A stretch of DNA of 64,000 nucleotides from Clostridiaceae bacterium. GTDB taxonomy: Bacteria > Bacillota > Clostridia > Peptostreptococcales > Tindalliaceae. The position numbers and the translations under genes were made by a program. The stretch covers positions 98,106-162,105 of the forward strand of contig JAABSW010000002.1 in NCBI GenBank assembly GCA_011390155.1, in the 5' to 3' direction. Below are positions 34,659 through 42,555 of this stretch, in pieces. Under the pieces are notes generated by a model, which worked only from the letters and a program-made list of their open reading frames with translations, was not told the DNA's origin and ran no database searches. Every line of letters starts with the position of its first letter. Position 1 is the first letter of the stretch.

Positions 34659-35768
34659 TCACCTTGATTTTGTACGTTTCTTATACAGCGGCAGCTTCAC
34701 AAGTTTTGCCGGAACCTGTTTGTTACGGATTTGAATTTGAATTTCCTCTACACCTTCAATGGCTTTACGATCCACCAGTGCCTGTCCAACATTCTTTTGA
34801 AGTGTGGGTGACAGGTATCCAGTGGTGACAAACCCAATTTTTTTACCATCCAGCATGACATCATAATCGGCTCTGGCAATTCCTCTTTCCAACAATTCAA
34901 AACCTATCAATTTGCGAGGTATCCCATTTTCTTTCTGGTCATTTAACACATCACTGCCGATAAATTTGCCTTTTTTTAGTTTTACGAAATAGCCAAGTCC
35001 AGCTTCCAGGGGAGTGATTGTCTCAGAAATTTCATGCCCGTACAAAGGCAATCCTGCCTCAAACCTGAGGGTGTCCCGGCAACCAAGCCCGGCGGGTTGA
35101 ATTCCCATGTCTTTTCCGGCTTCCATCAAAGCTGTCCAGACGGTGAGCAGCTGATCCCAAGCAGTGTACACTTCAAAACCATCTTCTCCTGTATAACCTG
35201 TACGGGATACCAGACAGTCTACCCCGGCAATGACAACGTTGTCACGAAAACTGAAAAAACCGATTTCTGACAAGTTTGTATCCGTCAGTTTTTGCATGAT
35301 TTCTTCTGCAAGAGGTCCCTGTATGGCCAGTTCCCCCGTTTCATCTGACTGGTTTGTCAGTGTGACCTTGAAGTCCTTCGCCTGCTTTTCCATCCACTCA
35401 ATGTCCTTGGCCACATTGCCTGCATTGATGACCAGCAGGTATCTGTCGGCCTCATAACGGTAAACCAGTAAATCATCCACAACCGTTCCGTTTTCATAGC
35501 ACATCATGGTGTAAAGGATTTCTCTGTCTTCCATGCCGGAGAAATCGTTTGTCAGCAAATATTGGAGATAATCCAATGCGCCAGGGCCCTCAACCAGTAC
35601 TTCTCCCATGTGGGAAACGTCAAACACGCCTGCTTTTTCCCTCACTGCATTGTGTTCAGCAATCAGACCTTCGTACGTAACCGCCATATCCCAGCCAGCG
35701 TACTCCACCATTTTACCTCCATTGGCAGCATTCCAATCGGTGATCGGTGTTTTTCTTGCTCCTTCCAT
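34659..35768 (-). CDS. gcvT: Aminomethyltransferase (glycine cleavage T protein)
   Basis: Transfers the one-carbon unit from aminomethyl-GcvH to THF, giving 5,10-methylene-THF and ammonia. 369 aa. The N-terminus has MVEYAGWDMAVTYEGLIAEHNAVREKAGVFDVSHMGE with the catalytic Asp region. The middle has YLLTNDF, VDDLLVYRYE and LVINAGN. The C-terminal part has GLGCRDTLRFEAGLPLYGHEI and LGYFVKLKKGKFIG. GAGGAGG precedes the ATG. First gene after the glycine riboswitch. Its product methylene-THF feeds FolD and Fhs encoded just upstream on the same strand. Confidence 0.96.
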   Translation of the reverse strand: MEGARKTPITDWNAANGGKMVEYAGWDMAVTYEGLIAEHNAVREKAGVFDVSHMGEVLVEGPGALDYLQYLLTNDFSGMEDREILYTMMCYENGTVVDDLLVYRYEADRYLLVINAGNVAKDIEWMEKQAKDFKVTLTNQSDETGELAIQGPLAEEIMQKLTDTNLSEIGFFSFRDNVVIAGVDCLVSRTGYTGEDGFEVYTAWDQLLTVWTALMEAGKDMGIQPAGLGCRDTLRFEAGLPLYGHEISETITPLEAGLGYFVKLKKGKFIGSDVLNDQKENGIPRKLIGFELLERGIARADYDVMLDGKKIGFVTTGYLSPTLQKNVGQALVDRKAIEGVEEIQIQIRNKQVPAKLVKLPLYKKRTKSR

Positions 35769-35843
35769 AACGCTCCTCCTCTCTACTTAAACAATACCCA
35801 GACAAATGCGCCTCATTCATGTGAAAATTGTACCAAAGACACG

Positions 35844-35891
35844 AAAAAAGGACACACAAACCCATCCTATGGCGATGGTGTTAGCATGTCC
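35844..35891 (-). terminator. Riboswitch-controlled terminator upstream of gcvT
   Basis: Long imperfect hairpin: 35850-35866 pairs with 35874-35891, with GGACA/TGTCC ends. It is followed on the minus strand by TTTTTTCG. Its 5' arm starts at the 3' side of the second aptamer's P1 (CAGAGGACA), so glycine binding should compete with termination. Confidence 0.85.
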
Positions 35892-36110
35892 TCTGTTATC
35901 AGGCCTGAGAGTTTCGGTGTCATTCTGCAGGTTGCAGAATTTACGTTGCCCCTTCGGCGTTTCCTGTGGGAAACTTTCCAGAGATCCGTCCGGTTACGAT
36001 CCTTTTGCCTGAAAGATTCTATACCCTGGTTACCAACCCGGTATATTGCTTCTTCGGCTCTCCTTAACGCAAGAGATCTCTCGCAACCTTCATTCGGCAT
36101 AGTGATGCAG
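35892..36110 (-). promoter_or_regulatory. Tandem glycine riboswitch
   Basis: Two glycine aptamers in series on the minus strand. Aptamer 1 has the core GCCGAAGAAGCAA at 36046-36058 and CAGGCAAAAGG at 36001-36011. Aptamer 2 has GCCGAAGGGGCAA at 35946-35958 with CTCTGGAAAG before it and CTCTCAGGCC after it, closing P1 with CAGAG. The linker between them is short. A terminator overlapping the last P1 strand precedes gcvT, which is the ON-switch arrangement known for gcvT operons: glycine binding allows read-through. A good promoter lies immediately upstream. Confidence 0.93.
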
Positions 36111-36120
36111 TTTCCCTCTC

Positions 36121-36149
36121 ATTGTATCTTAGTTTTCGCAATATTTCAA
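36121..36149 (-). promoter_or_regulatory. Sigma-A promoter of the glycine riboswitch/gcv operon
   Basis: TTGAAA-N17-TACAAT on the minus strand, placing the start point about 36114, right at the 5' edge of the riboswitch and about 70 nt after the folD stop. Confidence 0.8.
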
Positions 36150-36186
36150 TATTTGTTAAAAAGTCAACAAAGTTTCTTTGGTAATT

Positions 36187-37041
36187 CTACTGTTTATTTT
36201 GGAGTGCACAGGCTTTCAACACCTGTTTTGCCAAAACAGCTGTTGTCACGGAGCCAACACCCCCAGGCACCGGGGTATAAGCTTCTGCCTTGTCTTCCGC
36301 TGCAGCAGCTTCCACGTCTCCTTTAAGACGACCATCTTCATCCACATTAATACCCACGTCAGCCACAATGGCACCAGGCTTGATGTAGTTGGTCTTCACA
36401 AATTCTGATTTTCCAATGGCTGCTACCAGAATGTCGGCTTCACTGGCCACCTGGTCAAGGTCTTGTGTTCGGGAATGAGCCACCGTCACCGTGGCGTTTT
36501 CTGCCAGCAACAACAGGGCCACGGGTTTACCCACCACCATGGAACGTCCCAACACAAGGGCACGTTTGCCTGACAGCGTCACTTCATAATGCTTCAGTAT
36601 TTCCATCACGGCCATGGGGGTGCAGGGTGCAAAAGCTGTCGGATCCCCCGTCAACAATTTTCCTGCGTTTACGGGATGAAAACCATCCACGTCCTTGGCT
36701 GGGGCAATACGGTACTGTACTTCCTCTTCTTTTAAATGCTTGGGCAGTGGCCTGAAAACAAGGATGCCATGGACACCTGCATCGCCATTGTGTCTGTCCA
36801 GCACTTTATAAAAGTCATCCTGGGAAATGTTTTCAGGCACTACTTCACTGATCACTTTCACTCCTACTGAATCGCAGCGTTTGATAATGGCTCGTTCATA
36901 CGCCATATCATCAGCTTTTTCCCCAGCCCGAATCAGGGTCAGGGTTGGCTGTATCTTCTTTTCCTGCCAATGTTGCACATCATTTCTGATGGATTCCGAT
37001 AGGGCATCCGCCACCGGCTTTCCCTTTAACAGCTTGGTCAT
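36187..37041 (-). CDS. folD: FolD-family methylene-THF dehydrogenase, cyclohydrolase residues replaced
   Basis: 284 aa; start at ATG 37041 behind GAGGAGG. The family is clear from DVDGFHPVNAGKLLTG, APCTPMAVMEILKHY, the NAD(P) motif VLGRSMVVGKPVALLLL and TPVPGGVGSVTTAVL. The active site differs from bifunctional FolD. An ungapped alignment to the YxxxK region of E. coli FolD gives Y48-E-R-A-I52, so the catalytic Lys is Ile. The usual Gln of VQLPLP is Arg97 (VFRPLP). Both residues are needed for methenyl-THF cyclohydrolase in studied enzymes, so this protein may only be the dehydrogenase. The cell would then need FchA or similar. Placed between fhs and the gcv operon, it links methylene-THF to formyl-THF. 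Confidence 0.9.
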   Translation of the reverse strand: MTKLLKGKPVADALSESIRNDVQHWQEKKIQPTLTLIRAGEKADDMAYERAIIKRCDSVGVKVISEVVPENISQDDFYKVLDRHNGDAGVHGILVFRPLPKHLKEEEVQYRIAPAKDVDGFHPVNAGKLLTGDPTAFAPCTPMAVMEILKHYEVTLSGKRALVLGRSMVVGKPVALLLLAENATVTVAHSRTQDLDQVASEADILVAAIGKSEFVKTNYIKPGAIVADVGINVDEDGRLKGDVEAAAAEDKAEAYTPVPGGVGSVTTAVLAKQVLKACALQNKQ

Positions 37042-37094
37042 GGTCCTATTCCTCCTCGTGAAATCTACTATCATCACTCATACCTGGTGAAATA

Positions 37095-37118
37095 AAGCGG
37101 AGACAGTTGTCTCCGCTT
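37095..37118 (-). terminator. Hairpin between fhs and folD
   Basis: Perfect 10-bp stem AAGCGGAGAC/GTCTCCGCTT with a 4-nt loop and a TTTATTT tail on the minus strand. It could terminate or attenuate transcription from fhs into folD. Confidence 0.6.
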
Positions 37119-37175
37119 CGTTTATTTTTACTTCAGGTTGGTTCCTGATGTCAATCTCATCAGTGTTTTTATTCC

Positions 37176-38852
37176 TTAGAACAACCCTGAGATAACACCG
37201 TTTTCGTCAACATCAATGTGCTCAGCAGACGGTACCTTGGGCAGGCCAGGCATGGTCATGATGTCGCCTGTTAATGCGATGAGGAACCCTGCTCCTGCTG
37301 ATACTTTGATGGAGCCTACGGTAACCACAAACCCTTCCGGTTTACCGATGAGTTTTGGATCATCTGACAGGGAATACTGGGTTTTGGCCATGCAAATGGG
37401 CAGGTTGCCAAAACCGAGTTTTTCCAGTTTTGCAATTTCTTTTTCTGCCGATTTTGAAAAATCGACACCTTTTGCACCATAAATGCGGGTGGCAATGGTT
37501 TCTATTTTTTCCTTAATGGGTTTTTCTACTTCGTAAGCAAATTTGAATTTGCTGCCGTCGTTTTCACCGATGAGGCGTATAAGCTCTTTGGCCACTTCTT
37601 CGCCGCCTTCGCCGCCTTTTGCCCATACTTCTGATAATGCCACGTTGACACCGGCTTTGTTGCAGGCTTCACGTACCAGGGCCAACTCAGCCTCTGTGTC
37701 AAGGGGGAATCGGTTAATGGCCACCACTGCAGGTAAACCAAAAACATTTGTGATATTGTCCACGTGTTTCATCAGGTTTGGCAGGCCTTTCTTCAACGCT
37801 TCCAGGTTTTCGTCATTTAGATCTGCCTTGGCCACGCCACCGTGGGATTTCAGCGCACGAACAGTGGCAACAATGATCACTGCGTCTGGCTTGATGTCTG
37901 CCATGCGGCATTTGATGTCGATGAATTTTTCAGCTCCCAGGTCAGCGCCAAAACCGGCTTCTGTCACCACGTAGTCTGCAAAGTGCATGGCGGTACGGGT
38001 GGCCATCAGTGAGTTGCAACCATGGGCGATGTTAGCAAAGGGTCCGCCATGTATAAAGGCTGGTGTGCCTTCCAGGGTCTGTACCAGGTTAGGTTTAATG
38101 GCGTCTTTCAGCAAAGCTGTCAGGGCGCCGGCTGCCTTCAGATCACCTGCGGTAATTGGTTTATCATCACGGGTATACCCGATAACCATGCGGCTGATGC
38201 GTTCTTTCAGGTCTGACAGGGTGGATGCCAGGCAGAAGGCTGCCATGACTTCTGAAGCCACGGTGATGTCAAAACCGTCTTCACGGGGTACTCCGTTGCC
38301 TTTGCCGCCCATACCGTTGACCATGTTTCTCAGTTGTCGGTCATTCATATCCATGGCTCGGCGCCAGGTGATTTTACGGTTGTCAATGCCCAGGGCGTTG
38401 CCTTGCTGGATGTGGTTGTCGATCATAGCTGCCAGCAGGTTGTTGGCTGTACCGATGGCGTGGATGTCACCTGTGAAATGCAGGTTGATGTCTTCCATGG
38501 GGATTACCTGGGCGTATCCGCCGCCGGCTGCTCCGCCTTTAACGCCGAAAACGGGGCCAAGGGAAGGTTCCCGAAGAGCTACGATGGTGTTGTTGCCCAG
38601 TCGTGCCAGCGCATCGGCCACACCAATGGTGGTGGTGGTTTTACCTTCACCGGCAGGTGTGGGGTTGATAGCGGTGGTTAAAATCAGTTTGGCGCTTTTT
38701 TCATTGGTTTCACCTTGTAGAAAATCGGTCTGCACCTTTGCTTTGTACTTACCATACAAGTCAATCTGTTCCTCTGTCAGGCCAAGTTTACTGGCTATTT
38801 CCCGTATGTCCTTTGGCACTGCTTCCTGCGCAATTTGAATGTCACTCTTCAT
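37176..38852 (-). CDS. fhs: Formate-tetrahydrofolate ligase
   Basis: ATP-dependent formation of 10-formyl-THF from formate, or ATP recovery in reverse; cytoplasmic. 558 aa, full length. The start is the ATG of [12 protein letters not shown] behind AAAGGAGG; the frame runs 36 codons further up without support. The P-loop is [15 protein letters not shown]. Other family segments are [58 protein letters not shown] and the C-terminal [19 protein letters not shown]. Together with folD and gcv it completes a glycine/formate one-carbon route. It is also a Wood-Ljungdahl methyl-branch enzyme, though no other genes of that pathway are in the window. Confidence 0.97.
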   Translation of the reverse strand: MKSDIQIAQEAVPKDIREIASKLGLTEEQIDLYGKYKAKVQTDFLQGETNEKSAKLILTTAINPTPAGEGKTTTTIGVADALARLGNNTIVALREPSLGPVFGVKGGAAGGGYAQVIPMEDINLHFTGDIHAIGTANNLLAAMIDNHIQQGNALGIDNRKITWRRAMDMNDRQLRNMVNGMGGKGNGVPREDGFDITVASEVMAAFCLASTLSDLKERISRMVIGYTRDDKPITAGDLKAAGALTALLKDAIKPNLVQTLEGTPAFIHGGPFANIAHGCNSLMATRTAMHFADYVVTEAGFGADLGAEKFIDIKCRMADIKPDAVIIVATVRALKSHGGVAKADLNDENLEALKKGLPNLMKHVDNITNVFGLPAVVAINRFPLDTEAELALVREACNKAGVNVALSEVWAKGGEGGEEVAKELIRLIGENDGSKFKFAYEVEKPIKEKIETIATRIYGAKGVDFSKSAEKEIAKLEKLGFGNLPICMAKTQYSLSDDPKLIGKPEGFVVTVGSIKVSAGAGFLIALTGDIMTMPGLPKVPSAEHIDVDENGVISGLF

Positions 38853-38924
38853 AAATTCTTCCTCCTTTGTTAATGTTATACAAGTATCCGCAAATGCGGC
38901 TTGATATATACAGCTATACACACT

Positions 38925-38953
38925 AGCATAGTATAGCAATAAACACTTGTCAA
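38925..38953 (-). promoter_or_regulatory. Sigma-A promoter of fhs
   Basis: TTGACA-N17-TATGCT on the minus strand, about 72 nt before the fhs ATG. Near-consensus hexamers at ideal spacing. Confidence 0.8.
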
Positions 38954-38971
38954 TTATCAAAAACTTACAAT

Positions 38972-39517
38972 TCAGACGCTTTTATCCTTGGTGTCATTAT
39001 CCTTTTTGTTTTCATAGTCCGGTGCCAGCATGGATAACACGTGCATGGAAAGGTAGTTTCCTTCTTTCTTTTTGCAGTCACGTAAGGTGCCTTCGAAGAC
39101 AAAGCCTTCCGACTCATAGAGCTTTCGTGCCTGGGGATTAAAATCAAACACATCCAACCAGAGTCGATGACATTTATATTCTTCAAAACACAGTTTTGTT
39201 ATCAACCGTACCGTCTGCCTGCCATAACCCTTTCCCTTATCACGGATGGTGATGCGGTCAAAGGAAATGACATCGTGTTGACTTTCCAGGTCCGATAAAA
39301 TCACATAACCCACGGGTGCAAGGTCTGGCTTTCGCAACACCATGAAATGAGCTTCATCTGTTGAGTCAATGCAGGCAAGGTGCCGTTCCCGGGACCAATT
39401 ATAAACATAATCTCTGTTTTCAGGATGTCTTTCCGTCTCCAACACCCATGCCAGGTCTGCTTCTTGTGTCGACCGCAGCTGAATAAAACTGTTTTCAACC
39501 ACACGCTGCCCCTTCAT
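38972..39517 (-). CDS. GNAT acetyltransferase (RimJ/RimL type)
   Basis: 181 aa. It shows the GNAT order: a first strand with [28 protein letters not shown], then [19 protein letters not shown], then [28 protein letters not shown] with the acetyl-CoA loop (D-K-G-K-G-Y-G). [23 protein letters not shown] follows, as in RimJ/RimL-type enzymes. The two tandem ATGs make the start ambiguous; the second has GAGGTG at better spacing. It follows a DMT transporter gene by 34-37 nt on the same strand. The substrate (an amino acid, a protein N-terminus or a small amine) cannot be told. Confidence 0.9.
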   Translation of the reverse strand: MKGQRVVENSFIQLRSTQEADLAWVLETERHPENRDYVYNWSRERHLACIDSTDEAHFMVLRKPDLAPVGYVILSDLESQHDVISFDRITIRDKGKGYGRQTVRLITKLCFEEYKCHRLWLDVFDFNPQARKLYESEGFVFEGTLRDCKKKEGNYLSMHVLSMLAPDYENKKDNDTKDKSV

Positions 39518-39553
39518 CATTACACCTCATTTATCTTTGATTTAGCCGTCACA

Positions 39554-40492
39554 TCATCTGTCCAGGGAGCCTTTAGAGATTTTTGGCGGCTTTTTCTTCA
39601 ACCACAAGAGAGTAGGTTTGTCAGGTTGTATGATGATCACAGAAACAAACACCAATAATACTCCCAAGAGTTTAACCCCCCACAAAGATTCTCCGAATAA
39701 GACAGCCGACGCACCAACGGCCACAACGATTTCAAGAGTGGCCAGGATCCCTGCCCGTGACGCTTCGATGCCTTTGGTAAAGGCCATGATATATAAACCA
39801 TACCCCAGGGCCGTGGGCAATAATCCCTGAAGAAAAAGTCCCAGCCACACCATCGGACCTGGATTTACTTCAAAAATGGATAGGGGGGGAGAAAAGGGGA
39901 TGGAACAAAGGGCACCAAATCCGAAGAAATACAGGCTCAGGGTCCAACGGTTAACACGGCTGGCCAAGGCTTTGGTTCCCATGGTGCTCACGGCAAAGGT
40001 AAAGCCGGAAAGAAGCCCTAACCCTACACCATACCCATTCATTTCCAGGTTGTCCAACCGGCCTTCTGTCACTGTTAAAACAGCTCCCAGGGTACACAGC
40101 ACCAGGGCTGTCATTTTTACCGTCGTCAACCCTTCCCTGAAAAAAATACGGGACATGAGAATGACAAAAATAGGAAAGGTGTACAGTAATACCGTGGCGG
40201 TGGAAACACTGGTTTTTTCAATGGCACTGAAAATAAAGTAGTTGTACCCTGCCTGACAATAGAGGCCCATTATAAAGGTGAAAACAAGTCCCTGTCTGCT
40301 GATTCGAAGCAGCCTTCGGTCATGGGTCAGCAACCACAATAAGATGATGAGAAAGCCAAAGGCCAGCTTCCAGAAAACAATGTGACTGGCTGTCAACCCC
40401 TGGTTGTACAAGAATTGTGCGTTAATCCCCATGGTACCCCATAAAACACTGGCAGCAGCCACCATTAAGTACCCTTTGTTTTCCTCACTCAA
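39554..40492 (-). CDS. EamA/DMT-family transporter
   Basis: 312-aa membrane protein of the drug/metabolite transporter superfamily. Ten hydrophobic helices in two EamA repeats. The first repeat opens with GYLMVAAASVLWGTMGINAQFLY. The second is NGYGVGLGLLSGFTFAVSTMGTKALA and ends in LATLEIVVAVGASAVLFGESL, the typical EamA closing helices. The start is a TTG preceded by GGTGGTGAG; the first internal ATG would cut into helix 1. Exports or imports a small metabolite; the substrate is unknown. It is co-directional with the GNAT gene downstream. Confidence 0.9.
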   Translation of the reverse strand: MSEENKGYLMVAAASVLWGTMGINAQFLYNQGLTASHIVFWKLAFGFLIILLWLLTHDRRLLRISRQGLVFTFIMGLYCQAGYNYFIFSAIEKTSVSTATVLLYTFPIFVILMSRIFFREGLTTVKMTALVLCTLGAVLTVTEGRLDNLEMNGYGVGLGLLSGFTFAVSTMGTKALASRVNRWTLSLYFFGFGALCSIPFSPPLSIFEVNPGPMVWLGLFLQGLLPTALGYGLYIMAFTKGIEASRAGILATLEIVVAVGASAVLFGESLWGVKLLGVLLVFVSVIIIQPDKPTLLWLKKKPPKISKGSLDR

Positions 40493-40559
40493 CAGCTTAT
40501 CTCACCACCAATCCCAAGAAATCATCAGTTTGATCTCATCGCATGCAATTTTGCAGCAT

Positions 40560-40586
40560 AAAGGAGGCATTATTTCTGCCTCCTTT
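40560..40586 (-). terminator. Hairpin after the M24 hydrolase gene
   Basis: Perfect 10-bp stem AAAGGAGGCA/TGCCTCCTTT with a 7-nt loop, 13 nt after the stop. The T-rich part of the tail is short. Confidence 0.6.
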
Positions 40587-40598
40587 GCCGGTCCACGC

Positions 40599-41774
40599 CT
40601 ATCTTTTAACCTTGATTTCCAATGGAAAATCAAAGAAATGCTTTATGCCGGTGTCTGTCACGTAGAATGACGCATCCACTTCAAAGCCCACATCATCCAG
40701 CCAAATGCCCGGAATCAAGTGAAGGGCCATGTTCTTTTGAACAATTGTTTTATCACCAGGTCTCACACTGATGGTCTGCTCACCCCAATCCGGCGGGTAG
40801 TTTACCCCGATGGAATAGCCAATACGGGATTCTTTTACCAGGCCTGTCTTGGCAATGGTCTTACGCCAGGTGGCTTCAATTTCTTCCGAAGTAACCCCAG
40901 GCTTGATCATGTCCAGGGCGGCGTTCAAACCTTCCAGCACGGTTTTTCCCGTGTCCTGCATTAACTGAGGTGGCTCCTGTCCCAAATACATGGTACGGGC
41001 AATGGGTACATGATAGTGCTTGTAGACTCCGCAAAGCTCAAGGAGCACCGCTTCTTCGTTGTTGTATTTTTTCTCTGTCCAGGTGAGATGAGGTGTTTTG
41101 GTGCCTTCACCAGCCATCATCAATGGTACGATGGCAGGATAATCACCGCTGTGAGTGTCAGTGCCCCGGTATTGAACCGCTGCAATGGCCGAAGCCGCAT
41201 CACACTCACGCACGCCAGGCGCAATGACATCCTGGGCTGTCTTCATCACATTATGGGCAATTTCACCGGCAATTTTCATGAACCCTATTTCTGCATCCGA
41301 TTTAATCACACGCACCCAGTTCACCAGGGTATTCCCGTCTTTAAAAGTTGCTTCAGGTAACGAACGTTCCAGCTCAACGTAGGCTCGATGGGTAAAATAG
41401 AACTGGTCCATTTCAAGGCCGACGTTTCCTTTATCCCAGCCCCGTTGTTTTATCACATCCGCCATAAAGTGCATGGGATGTTTTACCGTGGATTGTACAT
41501 AATCATCGGCATATTCCAGTATGTTTGCATCTGATAGGATACTGTTTAACCTGGCTGCATTGGCGTCCATACCCCGTCCGATCCAAACCGGTTCTTCTTC
41601 CTGTACATTTACCAGAAGACACTGGTGTACATAAAAGCTCCAGCCATCATAACCTGATAAATAGTTCATGTTTGCCGGTTGAGAAATCAGCAGGGTATCA
41701 ATGCCCCATTCTGTCATTTTTTCTTTTGTGCGACGTACCCGGTCCATATATTCTTCTTTTGAAAATACTGCCAT
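40599..41774 (-). CDS. M24-family hydrolase of the ectoine hydrolase (DoeA/EutD) type
   Basis: 391 aa with creatinase/prolidase architecture: N-terminal domain with LLISQPANMNYLSGYDGWSFYVHQ, and a C-terminal pita-bread domain. Segments specific to ectoine hydrolases are present: SGDYPAIVPLMM, PHLTWTEKKYNNEEAVLLELCG and GYSIGVNYPPDWGEQT. Metal ligands of true aminopeptidases are not kept. The first Asp is in a LELCG context, and the second Asp before I-x-R-T is Pro (YHVPIART), so it is probably a metal-free amidinohydrolase-type enzyme. The start is ATG 41774 with AGGAGGG upstream. It follows the racemase-like gene and a TRAP transporter. The substrate is ectoine or another cyclic or amide osmolyte; the exact one is unproven. 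Confidence 0.8.
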   Translation of the reverse strand: MAVFSKEEYMDRVRRTKEKMTEWGIDTLLISQPANMNYLSGYDGWSFYVHQCLLVNVQEEEPVWIGRGMDANAARLNSILSDANILEYADDYVQSTVKHPMHFMADVIKQRGWDKGNVGLEMDQFYFTHRAYVELERSLPEATFKDGNTLVNWVRVIKSDAEIGFMKIAGEIAHNVMKTAQDVIAPGVRECDAASAIAAVQYRGTDTHSGDYPAIVPLMMAGEGTKTPHLTWTEKKYNNEEAVLLELCGVYKHYHVPIARTMYLGQEPPQLMQDTGKTVLEGLNAALDMIKPGVTSEEIEATWRKTIAKTGLVKESRIGYSIGVNYPPDWGEQTISVRPGDKTIVQKNMALHLIPGIWLDDVGFEVDASFYVTDTGIKHFFDFPLEIKVKR

Positions 41775-41807
41775 GAACAATTCCCTCCTAACATAATGGT
41801 GAATGTA

Positions 41808-42539
41808 TTACATAAAACCGGCGCCCTTTTCCCTCACCACAGCCGAAAACACATAACGGATCATGGTAACAAAGTCGAAAACCGGAAGTCCTACCGCTTC
41901 TTGCACAGCTTCACCGTAAGGTGGCAACACACTGCATTCCAATAAGATGGTTTTTACCATAGGGTCACCTTCAACCATATTTTTTGCTGCCTGGGCTACT
42001 TCCTGTTGCACCTTTAAAAAGTCAAGCTCACCTGTTTCCTCAATAAAGGCCGCCGAGAAAGCAGGTGCTTTTTGAAGTCCTTCAATAACAACACGTCCGG
42101 GAAGATTAGCGCCGCACAAAGCCAGCACCTCTTCTGTTAACGCATCTGAATCGACGGTTAAAATACCAATTTTATGTTTGTCCGGGATCAGGCGCGATAG
42201 AAAGGGTACCTGAAGCAGGCTTGACAGAAAGACGGGTAATTCCAGTTCTTCTGCCAATGCCTGCTGGTACAATGCCATAAACCCGCAGTCGCTGGTGATG
42301 GCACGTACACCTTCTTTCTTTAATGCTAAAGCTGCTTTCATCACATCGTCCAAGGCTGTTAAATCATGGCTTAAAATGCGCTTAACCGTCAGCCCCGGTA
42401 CCCGTTGAAAACGAACAGGAAAAGGGTATGTGGTGGCGTTGGCCACATCCCCTGGTATAAAGGGCGCTTCACTGTCAAGCAGCAAAATGCCAACGGCTTC
42501 ACCGTAGCTCACCTGACCCGGTTTTCTTCGATAGATCAT
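41808..42539 (-). CDS. Asp/Glu racemase-superfamily protein (EutA/AroM-like)
   Basis: 243 aa with two pseudo-symmetric halves, each offering a cysteine in the expected place: ITSDCGFMALYQ in the first half and LLECSVLPPYGEAVQ in the second. This is the two-Cys pattern of aspartate/glutamate, hydantoin and maleate isomerase/racemase enzymes. VGILLLDSEAPFIPGDVAN at the N-terminus is typical of the AroM/arylmalonate-like branch. In ectoine-use clusters a related protein (EutA) sits near the ectoine hydrolase, and here too it is next to a DoeA/EutD-like gene. Likely an isomerase step on the substrate imported by the TRAP system. Start ATG follows GGAGAG. Confidence 0.72.
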   Translation of the reverse strand: MIYRRKPGQVSYGEAVGILLLDSEAPFIPGDVANATTYPFPVRFQRVPGLTVKRILSHDLTALDDVMKAALALKKEGVRAITSDCGFMALYQQALAEELELPVFLSSLLQVPFLSRLIPDKHKIGILTVDSDALTEEVLALCGANLPGRVVIEGLQKAPAFSAAFIEETGELDFLKVQQEVAQAAKNMVEGDPMVKTILLECSVLPPYGEAVQEAVGLPVFDFVTMIRYVFSAVVREKGAGFM

Positions 42540-42555
42540 GTCTTCTCTCTCCTTC

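Noticed and set aside
35562..36326. Plus-strand open frame across the start of gcvT and the riboswitch
   Set aside because: It runs antisense to a conserved gene and through structured RNA; the sequence has no protein family character.
37987..38838. Long open frame antisense to fhs (about 280 codons)
   Set aside because: It is a codon-usage shadow of the well-supported fhs gene, with no family match and no ribosome site.
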